From Bacteroidales bacterium (GTDB lineage: Bacteria; Bacteroidota; Bacteroidia; Bacteroidales; F082): 64,000 nucleotides of DNA. Positions within the stretch are counted from its first letter, which is position 1; each line of letters begins with the position of its first letter. Position numbers and translations under genes: made by a program. Below, piece by piece: positions 43,959-52,753 of this stretch. The stretch spans positions 38,106 through 102,105 of the forward strand of contig JAFYHS010000010.1 in assembly GCA_017539045.1 (NCBI GenBank), in the 5' to 3' direction. Under the pieces are notes generated by a model that was given only the letters and a program-made list of their open reading frames with translations, ran no database searches and was not told the origin of the DNA.

Positions 43959-45413
43959 TCAGATCTTCTTCAGATTCAACACCTCGAGGTCAGTGAGGAA
44001 ACGCCACTCGCCACGGGGGAGTTTGTACTTATCGAGACCGGCGAACATCACGCGGTCGAGCTTGGTCACTTCGTAGCCGAGGTGTTCGAAGATACGGCGA
44101 ACGATGCGGTTGCGGCCTGAGTGGAGCTGTATGCCCACACTCTTCTTGCTGTCGTCGTCCTGATCGTAGGCGATGCTGTCGGCGGCGATGGGACCGTCAT
44201 CCAACTCGATGCCTTCGGAGATACGCAGCATGTCGTTCTTGGTCAAAGGCTTGTCGAGGATGACATGGTAAAGCTTCGGGACCTCGCTGCTCGGGTGGGT
44301 CAACTTCTTGGCCAAGTCGCCATCGTTGGTGAACAGCAACAGGCCTGTGGTCTGCTTGTCGAGACGGCCCACGGGGAAGATACGCTCAGTGCAGGCGTTC
44401 TTCACCAGTTCCATCACGGTGTCACGCTCATACGGATCGTCGGAAGTGGTGATATAGCCTTTGGGCTTGTTGAGCAGGATGTAACGGAGCTTCTCGCGGT
44501 TGAGGGTCTGGCCTCCGTAAACCACCTTATCGTCAGTCTTCACTTTATAACCCATCGTGGTGATCACCTCGTCGTTCACCATTACGCAGCCGGCCTTGAT
44601 CAGGTCGTCGGCTTCACGACGTGAGCAGATTCCACAGTCGGCCAGATATTTGTTTAACCGGATTTCGCCAGTGGCTTTCGGGCGGTCGTACAGCGGGTCT
44701 TTCTCGCGGACATAGCCCTTACGGCCACGACGGGGTTCCTCTTCGTCATCGAAACGGCGACGGGTACGGTCGTCAAAGCGGCGGTTGCCACCACGCGGAC
44801 GGTCGTCATCGAAACGACGGCGTGGTCTTTCTTCATCATCAAATCTACGACGTGGACGCTCGTCATCGAAACGGCGACGCGGTCTTTCGTCGTCATGGAA
44901 ACGACGCTCACGCGGCTTGTCGTCGTCGAAGCGACGGCGTGGGCGCTCTTCATCATCAAATCTGCGGCGCGGACGGTCGTCGAAACGACGTTCACGCGGC
45001 TTGTCATCATCAAAACGACGGCGGGGTCTCTCTGCATCGTCAAAGCGACGGCGAGGACGCTCGTCATCGTGGAAACGACGTTCACGCGGCTTGTCGTCAT
45101 CGAAACGACGACGCGGACGGTCGTCATCATCAAATCTGCGGCGCGGGCGGTCGTCGCGACGGCCTTCGCCACGTTCTTCGTCATCGAAGCGGCGGCGGGG
45201 ACGGTCACCAAACTTACGGTCGCCGAACCTGCGGTCGCCACGGTTGTCATCAAATCGGCGTTCACCTCTCGGCTTATCGCCAAAGCTTCTCTCTTCACGT
45301 CCTTCCTCGTCACCGTCACGGTGATAGAATTTGAAGGACCTCCTCTGCTGGAATTCTTCTTCAGCAGGTTTTCTGGTGCGCGGACGCTTGCCAGATCTTT
45401 CGTTGTCAGTCAT
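43959..45413 (-). CDS. 23S rRNA pseudouridine synthase (RluB/RsuA family) with RRFDD-repeat N-terminal tail
   Basis: 484 residues. Residues about 250-297 form an S4 RNA-binding domain (IRLNKYLADCGICSRREADDLI) and 305-480 the RsuA/RluB catalytic domain, with the catalytic Asp352 in GRLDKQTTGLLL and LHSGRNRIVRRIFEHLGY. The first 230 residues are an almost pure Arg/Asp/Phe low-complexity tail: about sixteen units of RRFDD or RRFHDD separated by D/E, R, P and K. Such tails may bind RNA or drive condensation; shorter charged tails are known in Bacteroidota relatives. It is followed 2 bp later by the methyltransferase. Confidence 0.88.
   Translation of the reverse strand: MTDNERSGKRPRTRKPAEEEFQQRRSFKFYHRDGDEEGREERSFGDKPRGERRFDDNRGDRRFGDRKFGDRPRRRFDDEERGEGRRDDRPRRRFDDDDRPRRRFDDDKPRERRFHDDERPRRRFDDAERPRRRFDDDKPRERRFDDRPRRRFDDEERPRRRFDDDKPRERRFHDDERPRRRFDDERPRRRFDDEERPRRRFDDDRPRGGNRRFDDRTRRRFDDEEEPRRGRKGYVREKDPLYDRPKATGEIRLNKYLADCGICSRREADDLIKAGCVMVNDEVITTMGYKVKTDDKVVYGGQTLNREKLRYILLNKPKGYITTSDDPYERDTVMELVKNACTERIFPVGRLDKQTTGLLLFTNDGDLAKKLTHPSSEVPKLYHVILDKPLTKNDMLRISEGIELDDGPIAADSIAYDQDDDSKKSVGIQLHSGRNRIVRRIFEHLGYEVTKLDRVMFAGLDKYKLPRGEWRFLTDLEVLNLKKI
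44727..45262. repeat. Coding tandem repeat for the RRFDD tail
   Basis: On the plus strand, imperfect 18-36-bp units around TCATCGAAACGACG and TCATCAAATCTGCG recur through this stretch. They encode RRFDD units of the pseudouridine synthase tail. Synonymous drift between units shows an older expansion. Confidence 0.8.
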
Positions 45414-45441
45414 TTATAATTATGTATTAGTGATAAAAAAT

Positions 45442-45460
45442 CCATTTCGTCGCGAAATGG
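45442..45460 (-). other. Hairpin at the start of the rluB-like transcript
   Basis: Perfect 8-bp inverted repeat CCATTTCG/CGAAATGG with a 3-nt loop, just downstream of the promoter box and about 30 nt before the ATG, so it would lie at or near the mRNA 5' end. Confidence 0.5.
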
Positions 45461-45464
45461 GCGG

Positions 45465-45472
45465 CAAAAGTA
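45465..45472 (-). promoter_or_regulatory. Promoter -7 box for the rluB-like gene
   Basis: TACTTTTG on the minus strand, 51 nt before the ATG. Confidence 0.55.
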
Positions 45473-45495
45473 CGAATAATTTGGGAATATAACCT

Positions 45496-46449
45496 TTATT
45501 CGCTCAAATTATTAATGCAAACTTTCGGAAAATCGTTTTGCAACGTTTTGATTTTCTTTTCTTTTAACTCTTCAAACTTTCGGAAAGCCTCACTCTCGGG
45601 AAACAGTGGCCTATGTTGCAACATCTGTTTCAATTCGGCAGCGGCTTTCATGGCAGGCCTTTCTTTGGGATCAATGGCAAAGTCAGCGAATCGCTCCCAT
45701 ATGTAACGCACAGCCTGCTCGGTGGGATGCACCATGTCTTCCTTATAAAAACGGTAGTCGCGCAACTCATCCAACAGGATTTCGTAGGCGGGGAAATAAT
45801 GTGCGTTGTCATAGGCCATGCACACCTTGTCAACAGCAAGGAGCAACGCTGCCTTGCTCAGCTGGTTCTCGTGAAGGCCATCTTTCAGATGACGCAACGG
45901 AGAAACGGTGAAGACAAACTGTTTTTCGGGATGCCGTTGAATGATTTCGGAAAGATATTGACTTGACTGCTCCACCGGCAGAAACTGTCTTTCGAACTGG
46001 TTGGCAGGCAACTTGTGGCAGTTGGAAACCACCTTGCCACTCACCTTATTCTTGAACACCCACGAAGTGCCCAAACTGATAACGACCCATTTCGACGCCA
46101 TAAAATGCGCATGAGCCTCTGCAAGGCTCCGGTTGGCCCGTTCCAACAACGCCGTCTCTGAATCGCTCCAAAAGGCCGTATTGTGGCTGAAAGTGCAATA
46201 CTGGCCCTCGCCCACCACGATGACATCTTCATGTTCAAAGGTTTGGCCCATATCAAGTCGCTCCACCGACTGGGCTATGCTGGCGGGGTTGTAGAGCACG
46301 CCGAAGGGATTCACCATGGCATCGAAGCCCAAGCCACGACAAAGGGCGCCCACCTCCTCGGCGAAGCAAGAACCTATGTAAAGCAAACCATCGCCATAAC
46401 GGATGGTTTGCTCCAAAGGTTGAATCTTTATTTCTGTCTGGAGAATCAT
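45496..46449 (-). CDS. GSCFA domain protein
   Basis: 317 residues from the ATG at 46449; an upstream frame extension lies within trxB. The eponymous motif is seen as YIGSCFAEEVGALCRGLGF, followed by NPFGVLYNPASIA, VVISLGTSWVF and FTVSPLRHLKDG with HPTEQAVRYIWERF near the end, features of an SGNH-like hydrolase fold. Substrate unknown; acylated cell-surface polysaccharide is a reasonable guess. The start overlaps the trxB stop by 4 bp. Confidence 0.88.
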   Translation of the reverse strand: MILQTEIKIQPLEQTIRYGDGLLYIGSCFAEEVGALCRGLGFDAMVNPFGVLYNPASIAQSVERLDMGQTFEHEDVIVVGEGQYCTFSHNTAFWSDSETALLERANRSLAEAHAHFMASKWVVISLGTSWVFKNKVSGKVVSNCHKLPANQFERQFLPVEQSSQYLSEIIQRHPEKQFVFTVSPLRHLKDGLHENQLSKAALLLAVDKVCMAYDNAHYFPAYEILLDELRDYRFYKEDMVHPTEQAVRYIWERFADFAIDPKERPAMKAAAELKQMLQHRPLFPESEAFRKFEELKEKKIKTLQNDFPKVCINNLSE

Positions 46450-47387
46450 TTGTGTTCTGCCAAGAATCTCTCCACTTCGATGCCGGCCATGGCACCCGTA
46501 CCAGCGGCTACGATGGCCTGACGGTAGATGCGGTCCTGACAGTCGCCGCAAGCGAAGATGCCCTCCACGTTGGTGGCCGTCGACTTCGGCTTGGTGATGA
46601 TATAGCCTTCCTCGTCCATGTCGAGGATGCCTTTGAAAGGCTCGGTGTTGGGCGTATGGCCGATAGCCTCAAAGAAACCGTCCACATAGATGGTACGTTC
46701 TTCCTTGGTGTCGCTGTGATAGAGCACGGCGCCCTTCAGCTTTTTCATGAAGCCTTGTTGCTCGCCGAAGAGTTCCTTGGTCTGGTGCTTCCACAACACT
46801 TCGATGTTGGGCGTGCTGAGCACACGATGCTGCATGGCCTTGGAGGCGCGCAACACGTCGCGGCGCACGATGAGATAGACCTTGTTGCAAAGCTTAGCTA
46901 GATAGGTGGCATCTTCACAAGCCGTGTCGCCACCTCCCACGACGGCCACGTCTTTTCCTTTATAGAAGAAGCCGTCGCATGTGGCACAAGCCGACACACC
47001 ACCACCTTTGAACTCCTCTTCGGTAGGCAAGCCGAGATAACGTGCGGCAGCACCGGTAGAAACGATGATGGTATCGGCAAGGAGTTCGCCGTCGTATTCC
47101 GTCGTCACCTTAAAAGGACGCTGGCTGACGTCGATGGCAGTGACTTCGCCTTCGCGGATTTCAGCACCGAAGCGCAAGGCCTGCTGACGGATGTCTTCCA
47201 TCATGTCGGGGCCGTTGATGCCCTTGGGATAGCCGGGGAAATTCTCGATTTCGGTGGTCTGGGTGAGCTGTCCCCCAGGTTGCATGCCTTCATAAACGAC
47301 AGTTTTCACGTCGGCGCGGCAGGTATAAATGGCTGCGGTATAGCCCGCAGGACCTGATCCAATTATCAGACATTCAATATGTTCCAT
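46446..47387 (-). CDS. trxB: Thioredoxin-disulfide reductase
   Basis: 313 residues. A flavoprotein that reduces thioredoxin with NADPH. FAD-binding GSGPAGYTAAIYTCRA at 10-25, redox-active CATC at 134-137, NADPH-binding VVGGGDTACEDA at 149-160, and the C-terminal GIFACGDCQD. Length is normal. It is followed in overlap by the GSCFA gene. Its 5' leader is a seven-base tandem repeat. Confidence 0.96.
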   Translation of the reverse strand: MEHIECLIIGSGPAGYTAAIYTCRADVKTVVYEGMQPGGQLTQTTEIENFPGYPKGINGPDMMEDIRQQALRFGAEIREGEVTAIDVSQRPFKVTTEYDGELLADTIIVSTGAAARYLGLPTEEEFKGGGVSACATCDGFFYKGKDVAVVGGGDTACEDATYLAKLCNKVYLIVRRDVLRASKAMQHRVLSTPNIEVLWKHQTKELFGEQQGFMKKLKGAVLYHSDTKEERTIYVDGFFEAIGHTPNTEPFKGILDMDEEGYIITKPKSTATNVEGIFACGDCQDRIYRQAIVAAGTGAMAGIEVERFLAEHK

Positions 47388-47394
47388 TTTATTC

Positions 47395-47427
47395 AGTTTA
47401 GAGTTTAGGGTTTAGAGTTTAGAGTTA
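47395..47427. repeat. Heptanucleotide tandem repeat in the trxB leader
   Basis: Four and a half units of RGTTTAG in perfect 7-bp register (AGTTTAG, AGTTTAG, GGTTTAG, AGTTTAG, AGTTA). It fills nearly all of the leader between the promoter and the trxB ATG. Confidence 0.8.
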
Positions 47428-47434
47428 TACCTTG

Positions 47435-47442
47435 CAAAGGTA
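47435..47442 (-). promoter_or_regulatory. Promoter -7 box for trxB
   Basis: TACCTTTG on the minus strand, 47 nt before the ATG; divergent from the tRNA-Pro promoter. Confidence 0.55.
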
Positions 47443-47485
47443 ACTTTTTTTTTCGGAAAGTGAACATCAATTCAAAAAACATTCG

Positions 47486-47493
47486 TATCTTTG
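47486..47493 (+). promoter_or_regulatory. Promoter -7 box for tRNA-Pro
   Basis: TATCTTTG, 17 nt before the tRNA. Confidence 0.6.
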
Positions 47494-47510
47494 CAGCCGC
47501 AAAACACAAT

Positions 47511-47584
47511 CGGGGTGTGGTGCAGTTGGCTAGCATTCTTGCATGGGGTGCAAGCGGTCGCCCGTTCGAGTCGGGCCACTCCGA
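47511..47584 (+). tRNA. tRNA-Pro (GGG)
   Basis: Acceptor CGGGGTG/CACTCCG (one G-T pair), D-stem GTGC/GCAT, anticodon stem CTTGC/GCAAG with loop ATGGGGT (anticodon GGG), T-stem GCCCG/CGGGC with loop TTCGAGT, discriminator A. CCA is not encoded. Confidence 0.94.
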
Positions 47585-47590
47585 CAAAAA

Positions 47591-47617
47591 AGCAGCAGAT
47601 TCTCTGCTGCTTTTTTT
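47591..47617 (+). terminator. Terminator after tRNA-Pro
   Basis: Stem AGCAGCAGA/TCTGCTGCT, 3-nt loop, T run. Confidence 0.88.
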
Positions 47618-47644
47618 GTTTGACGCAACATATAGCTACAATAA

Positions 47645-47672
47645 AAAAAGGACGCCAATCGGCGTCCTTTTT
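47645..47672. terminator. Terminator of the gldKLMN operon
   Basis: Stem AAAAAGGACGCC/GGCGTCCTTTTT with loop AATC; A and T runs on both sides make it usable in both directions. Confidence 0.88.
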
Positions 47673-47691
47673 CCTTGTCATTAGCGAACCA

Positions 47692-48534
47692 TCAATATTC
47701 CCAAAGGCTCTGTTCGAAGTCGAACATTTCGTTCTTGATACGCTCTGATTCGTAGAGGGCATCGATGTTAAAAGCATAGGAGTTGATGTAACGGTCGTAC
47801 ACGTTTTCTTCCTTGATGATGTAGCTGTCGAAGATACGCTTCTGGAGCACTTCATCATAGGTGCGGCGCTGGGCCGAGTTGTTGCGGTTGAAGGCAAAGG
47901 CTCTAGCCAGCACGTCGCGTGACTCTTCGTAAGGAACCCAGCACACCTGCGACAGGCCACCGTCATCGTCGACAACGATGGGACCCAGGGCGATGATGCG
48001 GACGAGGAACTGCGACAATTTCTTGTCGAAGTACCAGTCTTCCTTGATACGCAGACGGGTCACGTTGAGCATACGATCCTTGAAGGCGATCTCATTCGGC
48101 ACTTCCTCGCCATCTTTCCAGATGACCGGCGGGTCGCCAATCTTCGTGTTTTCTTTTTCAAAATCATCGCGAGTCAAAGGAGTGACCATGTCATCGATAT
48201 TGTTCTCAACGCGATAAGGGGTAATCTCACCGCTATTGATGCCGTCGTAGATGACCGTGATAAGGTTTCTCCAATCCTCGGTCGGATTAATCGGATAGTA
48301 GAACACTTGATTGATCTTCTGACGGAAGTCGATTTCCCTAATCACCGTCTTCTTCCACATGACGCTCGATTCGTCGATAATCGGAAGCGGCGAAGGTCTC
48401 TTTTCGTTCATGATTTGTTGCTGACCTGAGAGGATGCTGTTCTTCGGGCCTTTGACATCGGTGGTCTGGGCTTTGAGGCTCAGGCTGCCGAGAAGCACCA
48501 CGAGGGTCAACAAGGAAACAAGTGTCTTTTTCAT
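47692..48534 (-). CDS. gldN: T9SS component GldN/PorN
   Basis: 280 residues from the ATG at 48534, where a clean signal peptide begins (MKKTLVSLLTLVVLLG, cleavage LKA|QTT); an ATG 24 nt earlier overlaps the gldM stop. GldN/PorN is the periplasmic ring partner of GldK. Family sequence: WKKTVIREIDFRQKINQVFYYP, LITVIYDGINSGEITPY, VTRLRIKEDWYFDKK (each in part), and the LSQVCWVPYEESRDVLA end region. Last gene of the core operon, with a terminator behind it. Confidence 0.93.
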   Translation of the reverse strand: MKKTLVSLLTLVVLLGSLSLKAQTTDVKGPKNSILSGQQQIMNEKRPSPLPIIDESSVMWKKTVIREIDFRQKINQVFYYPINPTEDWRNLITVIYDGINSGEITPYRVENNIDDMVTPLTRDDFEKENTKIGDPPVIWKDGEEVPNEIAFKDRMLNVTRLRIKEDWYFDKKLSQFLVRIIALGPIVVDDDGGLSQVCWVPYEESRDVLARAFAFNRNNSAQRRTYDEVLQKRIFDSYIIKEENVYDRYINSYAFNIDALYESERIKNEMFDFEQSLWEY

Positions 48535-48557
48535 TTTATTGAAATTTTGATTGTTCA

Positions 48558-50300
48558 TTACTTGATTTCAACACCGATAGGCGTTTCGATGGTCTTAGTC
48601 TTACCGTCGTTACCTCTCACCTGGATGGCGGTGAACACGAACATGTCGCCGACATTGGCCTGGCTGATGGCATTTCTGATCTCGTCGGTAAAGCCACCGC
48701 TGTTAGCCTTGGCTTCCTTGGTGGTACCGCTCTTGGTCTTATAACGGAAGGTGTAACCAACCACGTCATAGTGGACACCGTCGAAGTCGAAGTCCTTCAT
48801 CTCAGCTTCCACACGACCGGCGGCTTGCAGAGCGCTCTTCGACACCTGGCCGTTGACCACGTTACGGATGAGAGCCGTGGGCTTGGGCAGGTCTTTCACG
48901 CGGAACTTCATGCTACCAAGGCTGGAACCACCCGAAGTCACGCTGATGGTCACTTCGTCGGCAGCACCCGGGAGCAGGTTATAGGTACCGTTGCCCGTTC
49001 TGGTCAACGAACCGCTGCTAGCAGAGGCGTTGATTTCGCCACCGACACCACCGCCGACGGCAATCGGGTTGTTAATACCACGATACACCACGTTCATCTT
49101 GGTGGCCGACACACTCACCGCGGGGGGAGCGACGACGAAGGAGTTCTCGAAGGTGTAGTCCTTCAACTCGCCCGTCTTGGGATCCAACATCTGGATGACA
49201 CCGTTATATCTGTGGCTACCAACACCGCAGTTGAATTCGAGGTTGATCAAACCTTGACCATCGCTGGTGTATTCCTTCATCGGGCCGCCATCAAGGCTAA
49301 CCGTAGCGGTCGTCTTGGCATTCTGCCAAGCGGTCACCATGGCTTGTGCCTTATAGGTCTGACCAGAGAGGAGGTATCCGCTCTCAGCAAACACCTTGGC
49401 ACCGATCTCATCGAAGGTAAAGTCGGAAGCGTGGATGTTCGTCATCAGTTGGGTGACGGCATTCAGCTCGGCTGTCTGGGCCTCAGAGATGATCTTGTTC
49501 AGCAGGGTGACGTCAGCCACAAGGACGGTGTGGTGGAAGTTGTTGTACTCCCAGCTGTTCTGCACGGGATCGGCAGAATTCTCATCGTAATTGTACTTGG
49601 CACCATAGTATTCGCCTTCCAAGGGGAGTCTCTTCAGCTTGTCTTCCGACACTTTGGCTTGCTCCATGACATATTCCTTAGTACCATAGATACTATCGGT
49701 AATCAATCCGATTTCATGGATATGAGAAGGACCGACGGCTTTGACGACCTCGCCACGGAAGCGGCGAATCCTTTCGGACAGATCGTAGGCTTTGCCACCG
49801 TTGCCCGGACCTTCGGGGTTACCCATCATATAGGCCGTGGGTTGGTTGTAGTTGTCTCTCGATTTCACCTTGGAGGTGTTGATGTCATACATCTTACGAC
49901 CGTTTCTCAAGGTGTCGGCATTCCTCAGAAGACCGTTATCAAGAGCCATCTGTGCAGCTTCGACAGGGGTTTCAGCCTTGCTGCATTCGACTTTCTTCAC
50001 GAGGTCCCATTTCAGGGCTTCCACGTAGTCAATCAGTGAATTGGCTTCCTCGCGCAAAGCTTGAGCCTGTTCCCAGAACGGGCCGGCTTTCTCGGGCTCC
50101 TTTGAGTACTGCTCCTCAAAAGCGGTGTACTTCTGGTCGATCTGTTGCGCTAGGGTAATATTCGTAGTTTGAACACCGTTGTTGACGGTGTCGAAGGCAT
50201 CCAAGATGTCCTTCGAAACGTTCATGGCTAACAAGGCAGTGTAGACCAGGTACATCATACCGATCATCTTCTGTCTTGGGGTTTCTTTTGCGCCTGACAT
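48558..50300 (-). CDS. gldM: T9SS motor component GldM/PorM
   Basis: 580 residues. GldM spans the periplasm from an inner-membrane helix and, with GldL, forms the proton-driven motor of the T9SS. N-terminal KMIGMMYLVYTALLAMNVSKDIL is the conserved TM with its glutamine/asparagine-rich follow-on; four periplasmic domains follow (helical D1, then beta domains), the last with VVGYTFRYKTKSG and AISQANVGDMFVFTAIQVRG (in parts). Length somewhat above the commonly seen 510-520 residues, mainly in the D1/D2 region. Confidence 0.94.
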   Translation of the reverse strand: MSGAKETPRQKMIGMMYLVYTALLAMNVSKDILDAFDTVNNGVQTTNITLAQQIDQKYTAFEEQYSKEPEKAGPFWEQAQALREEANSLIDYVEALKWDLVKKVECSKAETPVEAAQMALDNGLLRNADTLRNGRKMYDINTSKVKSRDNYNQPTAYMMGNPEGPGNGGKAYDLSERIRRFRGEVVKAVGPSHIHEIGLITDSIYGTKEYVMEQAKVSEDKLKRLPLEGEYYGAKYNYDENSADPVQNSWEYNNFHHTVLVADVTLLNKIISEAQTAELNAVTQLMTNIHASDFTFDEIGAKVFAESGYLLSGQTYKAQAMVTAWQNAKTTATVSLDGGPMKEYTSDGQGLINLEFNCGVGSHRYNGVIQMLDPKTGELKDYTFENSFVVAPPAVSVSATKMNVVYRGINNPIAVGGGVGGEINASASSGSLTRTGNGTYNLLPGAADEVTISVTSGGSSLGSMKFRVKDLPKPTALIRNVVNGQVSKSALQAAGRVEAEMKDFDFDGVHYDVVGYTFRYKTKSGTTKEAKANSGGFTDEIRNAISQANVGDMFVFTAIQVRGNDGKTKTIETPIGVEIK

Positions 50301-50344
50301 AATCTTACTCCTTTTTTATGTTAAACAATCAGGTTTGAGTAGAA

Positions 50345-51205
50345 TTATGCCTTGATGTTCATTGCTGACAACATTCCACCGTAGACATTGTTGAGGGCGG
50401 TCAAGCGGGCTGACAGTTGCGTCAGTTGGTCGTTGAGGACGCCGGCGTTCTTCGATGAAGCGTTGAGGTTATCCATATACTTGTTCATTGTCTCAGTCAA
50501 GGCCTTGCTGGCAGCCGAAGTCTGTTCGGCACCCTGCAGTTGAAGCTCATAGATGGAGTTGAGCGACTGCATGCTGCTGGCCACCTTCTTGATGGTGTTG
50601 GCATCGAGAGCGCTGAAGTCGAGCTTGCCCAAGGAGTCAGAAAGCTTCTGGTTGGTTTGGACATAGGCGTTCGAGAAGTCGGAGATAGACTTCGTGGCGC
50701 GGTCCATAGCATTGGCATAATTGGTAGTGGCAGCCATGGCGTTCGAGATGTCGGCCATCTGACCAGCGTTTTGGGCCAACTTGTCGAGACCCTTACCAAT
50801 CTTATTGAAAGTTTCCTCACTGACATTCATCTTTTCGAACATCTTGCTGAGCATAGCCTCTTCCATATCGGTGGCAGCAGCGGGGCGACCAGCACCTGAA
50901 GTGGCAAACTGGGTCTTCTGCACACCGTCCCAGTCCTCATCCAATTCAACAAAGACATTGTCCCAAGCATAGTCAAGATGTTGGGGCTCAAAAGCGGACA
51001 AGAAGAAAATCAAAGCTTCGACACCCAGACCGAGAGCCAGCATCAAGTCAGCACCTTGGATGTGGGTCAACTTAAAGTAAGCACCAACCATAACGATAGC
51101 GGCACCAATGCCATAAACGGCACCCATGAATGATTTATACTTCTTCGATTGAGTGAAGGCTTGGAATTTTTTGAATCCTGTGAGGTTTTCTTGTTTTTTT
51201 GCCAT
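50345..51205 (-). CDS. gldL: T9SS motor component GldL/PorL
   Basis: 286 residues: two TM helices (about 26-43 and 53-69; VYGIGAAIVMVGAYFKLTHIQGADLML spans the turn) and a long cytoplasmic coiled coil. The conserved acidic and GADLMLALGLGVEALIFFLSAFEP segment (in parts) is the proton-path region shared with GldM. Located between gldK and gldM. Confidence 0.94.
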   Translation of the reverse strand: MAKKQENLTGFKKFQAFTQSKKYKSFMGAVYGIGAAIVMVGAYFKLTHIQGADLMLALGLGVEALIFFLSAFEPQHLDYAWDNVFVELDEDWDGVQKTQFATSGAGRPAAATDMEEAMLSKMFEKMNVSEETFNKIGKGLDKLAQNAGQMADISNAMAATTNYANAMDRATKSISDFSNAYVQTNQKLSDSLGKLDFSALDANTIKKVASSMQSLNSIYELQLQGAEQTSAASKALTETMNKYMDNLNASSKNAGVLNDQLTQLSARLTALNNVYGGMLSAMNIKA

Positions 51206-51249
51206 AGTTTTAATTGCAATTAAATGTTATACTTATGTTTATTTTATTC

Positions 51250-52659
51250 TTATCTGTAAACTCTCGACATTCTCGGGTTGTCGCCCTTGTTACGACCCAG
51301 GTAAGGCTGGATGCAGCGGAAACCGGTGAAGCAGTTGGCTGAATCCTGGTATTGGTAGTCGCGGGTGGTGACTTGCAGATAGTAAGCCACGTCCTTCCAT
51401 GAACCGCCACGGATGACCTTACGCTTCATGACAGCCGGATCGTCGGCCTTGGCGTTGTAGGTGTAGTTGGGGTTCATGTCCCAAGTGAAGTTGTACGAAT
51501 TGGGGTCATAGGCGCTGTTGGTCCATTCCGACACATTGCCAGCCATATCGTAGAGGCCCCAGCCATTGGGAGGATAGCAGCCCACCACGAGGGTACGCAG
51601 ACCGCCGTCGGCGAGGTAGTTACCTCTTCTGGGCTTGAAGTTAGCCATGAAGCAACCCTTGGCATTGCTGGCGTTAGGACCGCCCCACGGATAGGGGTTC
51701 AACATCTTGCCACCACGGGCAGCCCATTCCCATTCAGCCTCGGTAGGCAGACGGAACTCCGACATGTCAACATCCTTCTTGGTACGAAGGTAAGCGTTGA
51801 GCAGCTCGGTGCGCCACACGCAGAAAGCACGGGCTTGTTGCCATGTGACACCCACCACCGGGTAGTTGTCGTAAGCCGGATGCCAGAAATACTTCTCGGT
51901 CATCGGGTCGTTGAATGAATAGGCATAGTCGTGAATCCAGCAAAGCGTATCGGGATAGACATTGATGACCTCGGCACGGGCATAGACCGAACGGTCGCTA
52001 TAGCCCTGTCTACGGTTCGACCAGGCGCCCTTGCGGTCGACGTTGATACCAGCATCGGCTTCACCCAGCGAATAGTCATTCTCGACGAGCTTGTCGTCAG
52101 CAAAGTCCTTTCTGGCGGCAGCTACCATATCGAACCAATAGTAGGAATAATACAACTTTCTGGTATCGATTTCCTTTCTGCGGAAATATCTCTCATGCTC
52201 AGGAAGATACATAGGCTCAAGCGCCTCGCGGACATCTTGTTCCTTGCTGTTCCAATCGATCTTTTCCTTCCAATTCAGCCTCGGCGGGTCATACACCTCA
52301 CCAGTCTTGCTCTCGGTGATGGCGTATCTGTCAGGGAAGTTATCAGCAAGTATTCTTCTTGCGATGGAGTCTCTGACCCAATAAACAAATTGGCGATACT
52401 CGTTGTTGGTGATTTCGGTCTCATCCATGAAAAAAGCGGAGACTGACACCGTCTTCGGCTCATTGAGGTAGGATGCGGTAATGTCTTCACCACCAACGCC
52501 CATGGTATAATTACCTTGCGGGACAAACACCATCCCGTAGGGGTCAGGCTGATTGAAAGTCTTGTTGGACTTTCGCACGCCAACCAATTCGCCTTGATTT
52601 GAATTGCCGCAGGCTGCAAGCAGCAGCGTCACGGAAAACACGAACAATAGTTTTTTCAT
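51250..52659 (-). CDS. gldK: T9SS lipoprotein GldK/PorK
   Basis: 469 residues: lipobox LLAAC, then an FGE/SUMF1-like fold (MVFVPQGNYTMG, FFMDETEITNNEYRQFVYW, FRLPTEAEWEWAARGG, YDMAGNVSEWTNSAYD, VIRGGSWKDVAYYLQ). GldK/PorK forms a large periplasmic ring with GldN under the outer membrane. The catalytic Cys pair of true formylglycine enzymes is not evident, as expected for this structural homologue. Confidence 0.94.
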   Translation of the reverse strand: MKKLLFVFSVTLLLAACGNSNQGELVGVRKSNKTFNQPDPYGMVFVPQGNYTMGVGGEDITASYLNEPKTVSVSAFFMDETEITNNEYRQFVYWVRDSIARRILADNFPDRYAITESKTGEVYDPPRLNWKEKIDWNSKEQDVREALEPMYLPEHERYFRRKEIDTRKLYYSYYWFDMVAAARKDFADDKLVENDYSLGEADAGINVDRKGAWSNRRQGYSDRSVYARAEVINVYPDTLCWIHDYAYSFNDPMTEKYFWHPAYDNYPVVGVTWQQARAFCVWRTELLNAYLRTKKDVDMSEFRLPTEAEWEWAARGGKMLNPYPWGGPNASNAKGCFMANFKPRRGNYLADGGLRTLVVGCYPPNGWGLYDMAGNVSEWTNSAYDPNSYNFTWDMNPNYTYNAKADDPAVMKRKVIRGGSWKDVAYYLQVTTRDYQYQDSANCFTGFRCIQPYLGRNKGDNPRMSRVYR

Positions 52660-52753
52660 CTTATTGACAATGATATGATTACTATTTTATTTCTTTTATC
52701 TGAACTCATCGAGAAGCTGTCATTTCGGGCGACAATCTCCTCTTAAAAACCGC

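Noticed and set aside
44727-45262. Possible CRISPR-like repeat array
   Set aside because: Repeats are imperfect, of variable spacing and keep one reading frame; they encode the RRFDD tail of the pseudouridine synthase.
48771-50039. Plus-strand open frame of about 420 codons opposite gldM
   Set aside because: Antisense shadow; gldM matches its family end to end.
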